Positions 5,291 through 6,270 of a stretch of 6,270 bases of DNA are shown here, in pieces (position 1 is the first letter of the stretch; each line of letters opens with the position of its first letter). Under the pieces are notes generated by a model. It had not been told where the DNA came from. It made no database searches and was given only the letters and a program-made list of their open reading frames with translations. The position numbers were made by a program, and so were the translations under genes. This DNA is from Bacillota bacterium (GTDB taxonomy: Bacteria > Bacillota > Bacilli > Bacillales > Cytobacillaceae), in contig JAUZPT010000187.1 in NCBI GenBank assembly GCA_030705745.1, positions 1 to 6,270 of the forward strand, read 5' to 3'.

Positions 5291-5977
5291 GTGGACATAG
5301 AGGAGTATCGTAGATTAATAGAAGAGGAATTGTTGCCGTATATCTCTTTGGAAACGGAAAGCCCTTTTGATCCCATTAAGGTCAGAAATGATTCTTCCTC
5401 CTGGAAAACAATAGGCAGCGGCAATTATGCAGCCGTTTTTGGCCATGAAGGAAAGCGAGATTGGGTCGTAAAAGTCTACGGCAGAAATCATGAAGAAATA
5501 AAAAAAGAAATTGCTGTCTATCAAAGTCTCGGGAATCATGAAGCATTCTCGGCACTGTATGACTTCACCGAGAAATATCTTATTTTAAAAAGAATGGATG
5601 GAATCACGCTTTTTAATGCGGTTATAAAAGGAATTCAAATTCCACCATCCGTCATAAAGGATATCGATGACGGGCTGGAATTTGCCCGCAAAAAGGGGTT
5701 GAATCCATATGACGTCCACGGGAAAAATGTCGTCATGCACGAAGGAAAGGGCTACATCGTTGATATCTCGGATTTTTACAAAGCTGGCTATTGCAGCAAA
5801 TGGGAAGATTTAAAGAAAGCATATCACCGGATTTATTGTCCATTTATGTTTCGTTTCCATCCTCCCATTCCTTTCGCAGTAGTAGACGCTGTAAGAAAAG
5901 GGTATAGATTTTATAAAAAAATGAAGACCAAGAATAAATATTTTTTCAAAGATAATGGGAAAAGCTTTAATTCATAA
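5291..5977 (+). CDS. small Ser/Thr protein kinase-like protein (YrzF-like)
   Basis: This is a 228-residue compact protein kinase-fold protein. In order: a short helical N-terminus, a glycine loop IGSGNYAAVFG (41-51), the ATP-binding lysine K61 in VVKVYG, a helix-C glutamate E73 in KKEIAVY, a hinge-like segment LILKRMDG (97-104), a catalytic loop PYDVHGKNV (139-147) with D141 and N146 at the canonical five-residue spacing, and IVDISDF (156-162), where D158 most likely replaces the DFG aspartate. All catalytic positions look occupied, so activity is plausible. The D-x-H-x-x-N loop is closer to RIO/UbiB-like and bacterial atypical kinases than to the Hanks type. The C-lobe is short and the C-terminus is very basic (about 201-220). 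The start is GTG (5291), 7 nt after GAAGG; no better start is near. It lies 33 nt downstream of the regulator gene and is probably co-transcribed. Its target is unknown; a small-molecule or sugar kinase role cannot be excluded. Confidence 0.82.
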   Translation: MDIEEYRRLIEEELLPYISLETESPFDPIKVRNDSSSWKTIGSGNYAAVFGHEGKRDWVVKVYGRNHEEIKKEIAVYQSLGNHEAFSALYDFTEKYLILKRMDGITLFNAVIKGIQIPPSVIKDIDDGLEFARKKGLNPYDVHGKNVVMHEGKGYIVDISDFYKAGYCSKWEDLKKAYHRIYCPFMFRFHPPIPFAVVDAVRKGYRFYKKMKTKNKYFFKDNGKSFNS

Positions 5978-6082
5978 TTTGATAAGTTCCATTCCATCAT
6001 CTTGTTAAACTGGCAATTTAAAAGAGAATATCTGCCAAACAATGAGGTAATTGGATGTCAGCTTTGAATTCTGCAAGAAATG

Positions 6083-6111
6083 AAAAAAAGAAACCAGCAC
6101 TAAGACCGGTT
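6083..6111 (-). terminator. intrinsic terminator of the minus-strand small membrane protein gene
   Basis: On the minus strand, AACCGGT (6111-6105) pairs with GCTGGTT (6098-6092), using two G-T pairs, around a 6-nt loop. It is followed by TCTTTTTTT (6091-6083). It begins 16 nt after the stop codon at 6128-6130. The plus-strand side lacks a T tract, so it would not stop the kinase transcript well; I see no clear terminator for that gene between 5978 and 6083. Confidence 0.7.
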
Positions 6112-6127
6112 AAATTTCATTTAATAA

Positions 6128-6268
6128 TTACTTTTTAAGATCATTGTCTTTCTTTGGCCTTTGTTTCTTCTTGTCAGTTTTTTTGATGATGATTCTTTGA
6201 ATGAAGTACTGATGGCCTAAAACAGCAATCCCACTTGCGATAATTCCATTTAGGATTGCTTCATAATT
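6128..6268 (-). CDS. C-terminal end of a small membrane protein, truncated by the window edge
   Basis: An open frame enters from the right edge with no start codon inside and ends at TAA (6130-6128), giving the last 46 residues. They begin with one hydrophobic segment (AILNGIIASGIAVLGHQYFI, residues 4-23 of the fragment). A strongly basic, lysine-rich tail follows (IKKTDKKKQRPKK and onward), the pattern of a single membrane span with a positively charged cytoplasmic C-terminus. No family is recognised. Codon usage is natural and a terminator with a T7 tract follows directly, which supports a real gene. It converges on the kinase gene, with a 150-nt gap between the two stops. The full length and the N-terminus cannot be seen. 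Confidence 0.55.
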   Translation of the reverse strand, partial: NYEAILNGIIASGIAVLGHQYFIQRIIIKKTDKKKQRPKKDNDLKK

Positions 6269-6270
6269 TA

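Noticed and set aside
6055..6138. 27-codon plus-strand frame (ATG at 6055, GAGGT 6 nt upstream)
   Set aside because: The peptide is short and basic, runs through the minus-strand terminator hairpin, and overlaps the end of the minus-strand membrane protein gene. It could be chance, so it is not listed as a gene.
1..6270. CRISPR array, tRNA or rRNA gene, insertion sequence or prophage remnants
   Set aside because: No direct repeats with spacers, no tRNA-like cloverleaf or CCA end, no transposase-like frame and no paired terminal repeats were seen on either strand.

Overview
The window looks like a chromosomal stretch from a Gram-positive, moderately AT-rich Bacillaceae-type organism. Support comes from strong AGGAGG-like ribosome binding sites, sigma-A style promoters, classic intrinsic terminators, a Geobacillus/Bacillus-like GH36 alpha-galactosidase, a protein resembling the Bacillus-restricted DUF3900 family, and an AdhR-like MerR regulator paired with a carboxymuconolactone decarboxylase-type gene. 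The exact genus cannot be read from the sequence.

Layout, left to right. (1) 1-1017, + strand: the C-terminal 338 codons of an alpha-galactosidase, cut by the left edge but with both catalytic aspartates present. (2) 1129-1980, +: an uncharacterised P-loop nucleotide kinase-like protein, followed by a good terminator. (3) 2113-3180, +: a DUF3900-like protein with its own near-consensus promoter and a very strong terminator. (4) 3240-3645: about 400 bases without a convincing protein gene. They hold a well-supported candidate small RNA on the minus strand (promoter, foldable body, terminator), a weaker candidate on the plus strand, and a hairpin after the next gene. (5) 3646-4739, minus strand: a two-gene operon of a carboxymuconolactone decarboxylase-family protein and a metallo-beta-lactamase-fold hydrolase, with overlapping stop and start codons. 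(6) 4772-4816: an intergenic control region with divergent, overlapping promoters. A 22-bp palindrome lies in the 19-bp spacer of the minus-strand promoter, the arrangement expected for MerR-family activation. (7) 4850-5977, +: the MerR regulator and, 33 nt later, a small protein kinase-like gene. (8) 6128-6268, minus: the end of a small membrane protein gene running off the right edge, with its own terminator.

How the genes may work together: the best-supported regulatory unit is region 5-7. The regulator probably binds the palindrome, activates the decarboxylase-hydrolase operon when it senses its signal (by analogy with AdhR, perhaps a reactive aldehyde or other electrophile), and controls its own promoter, whose -35 box lies inside the operator. 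The kinase-like gene would be co-transcribed with the regulator. The signal, the substrates and the kinase target are inferred or unknown. The most novel-looking element is the minus-strand small RNA at about 3345-3459, which I cannot assign to a known RNA family.
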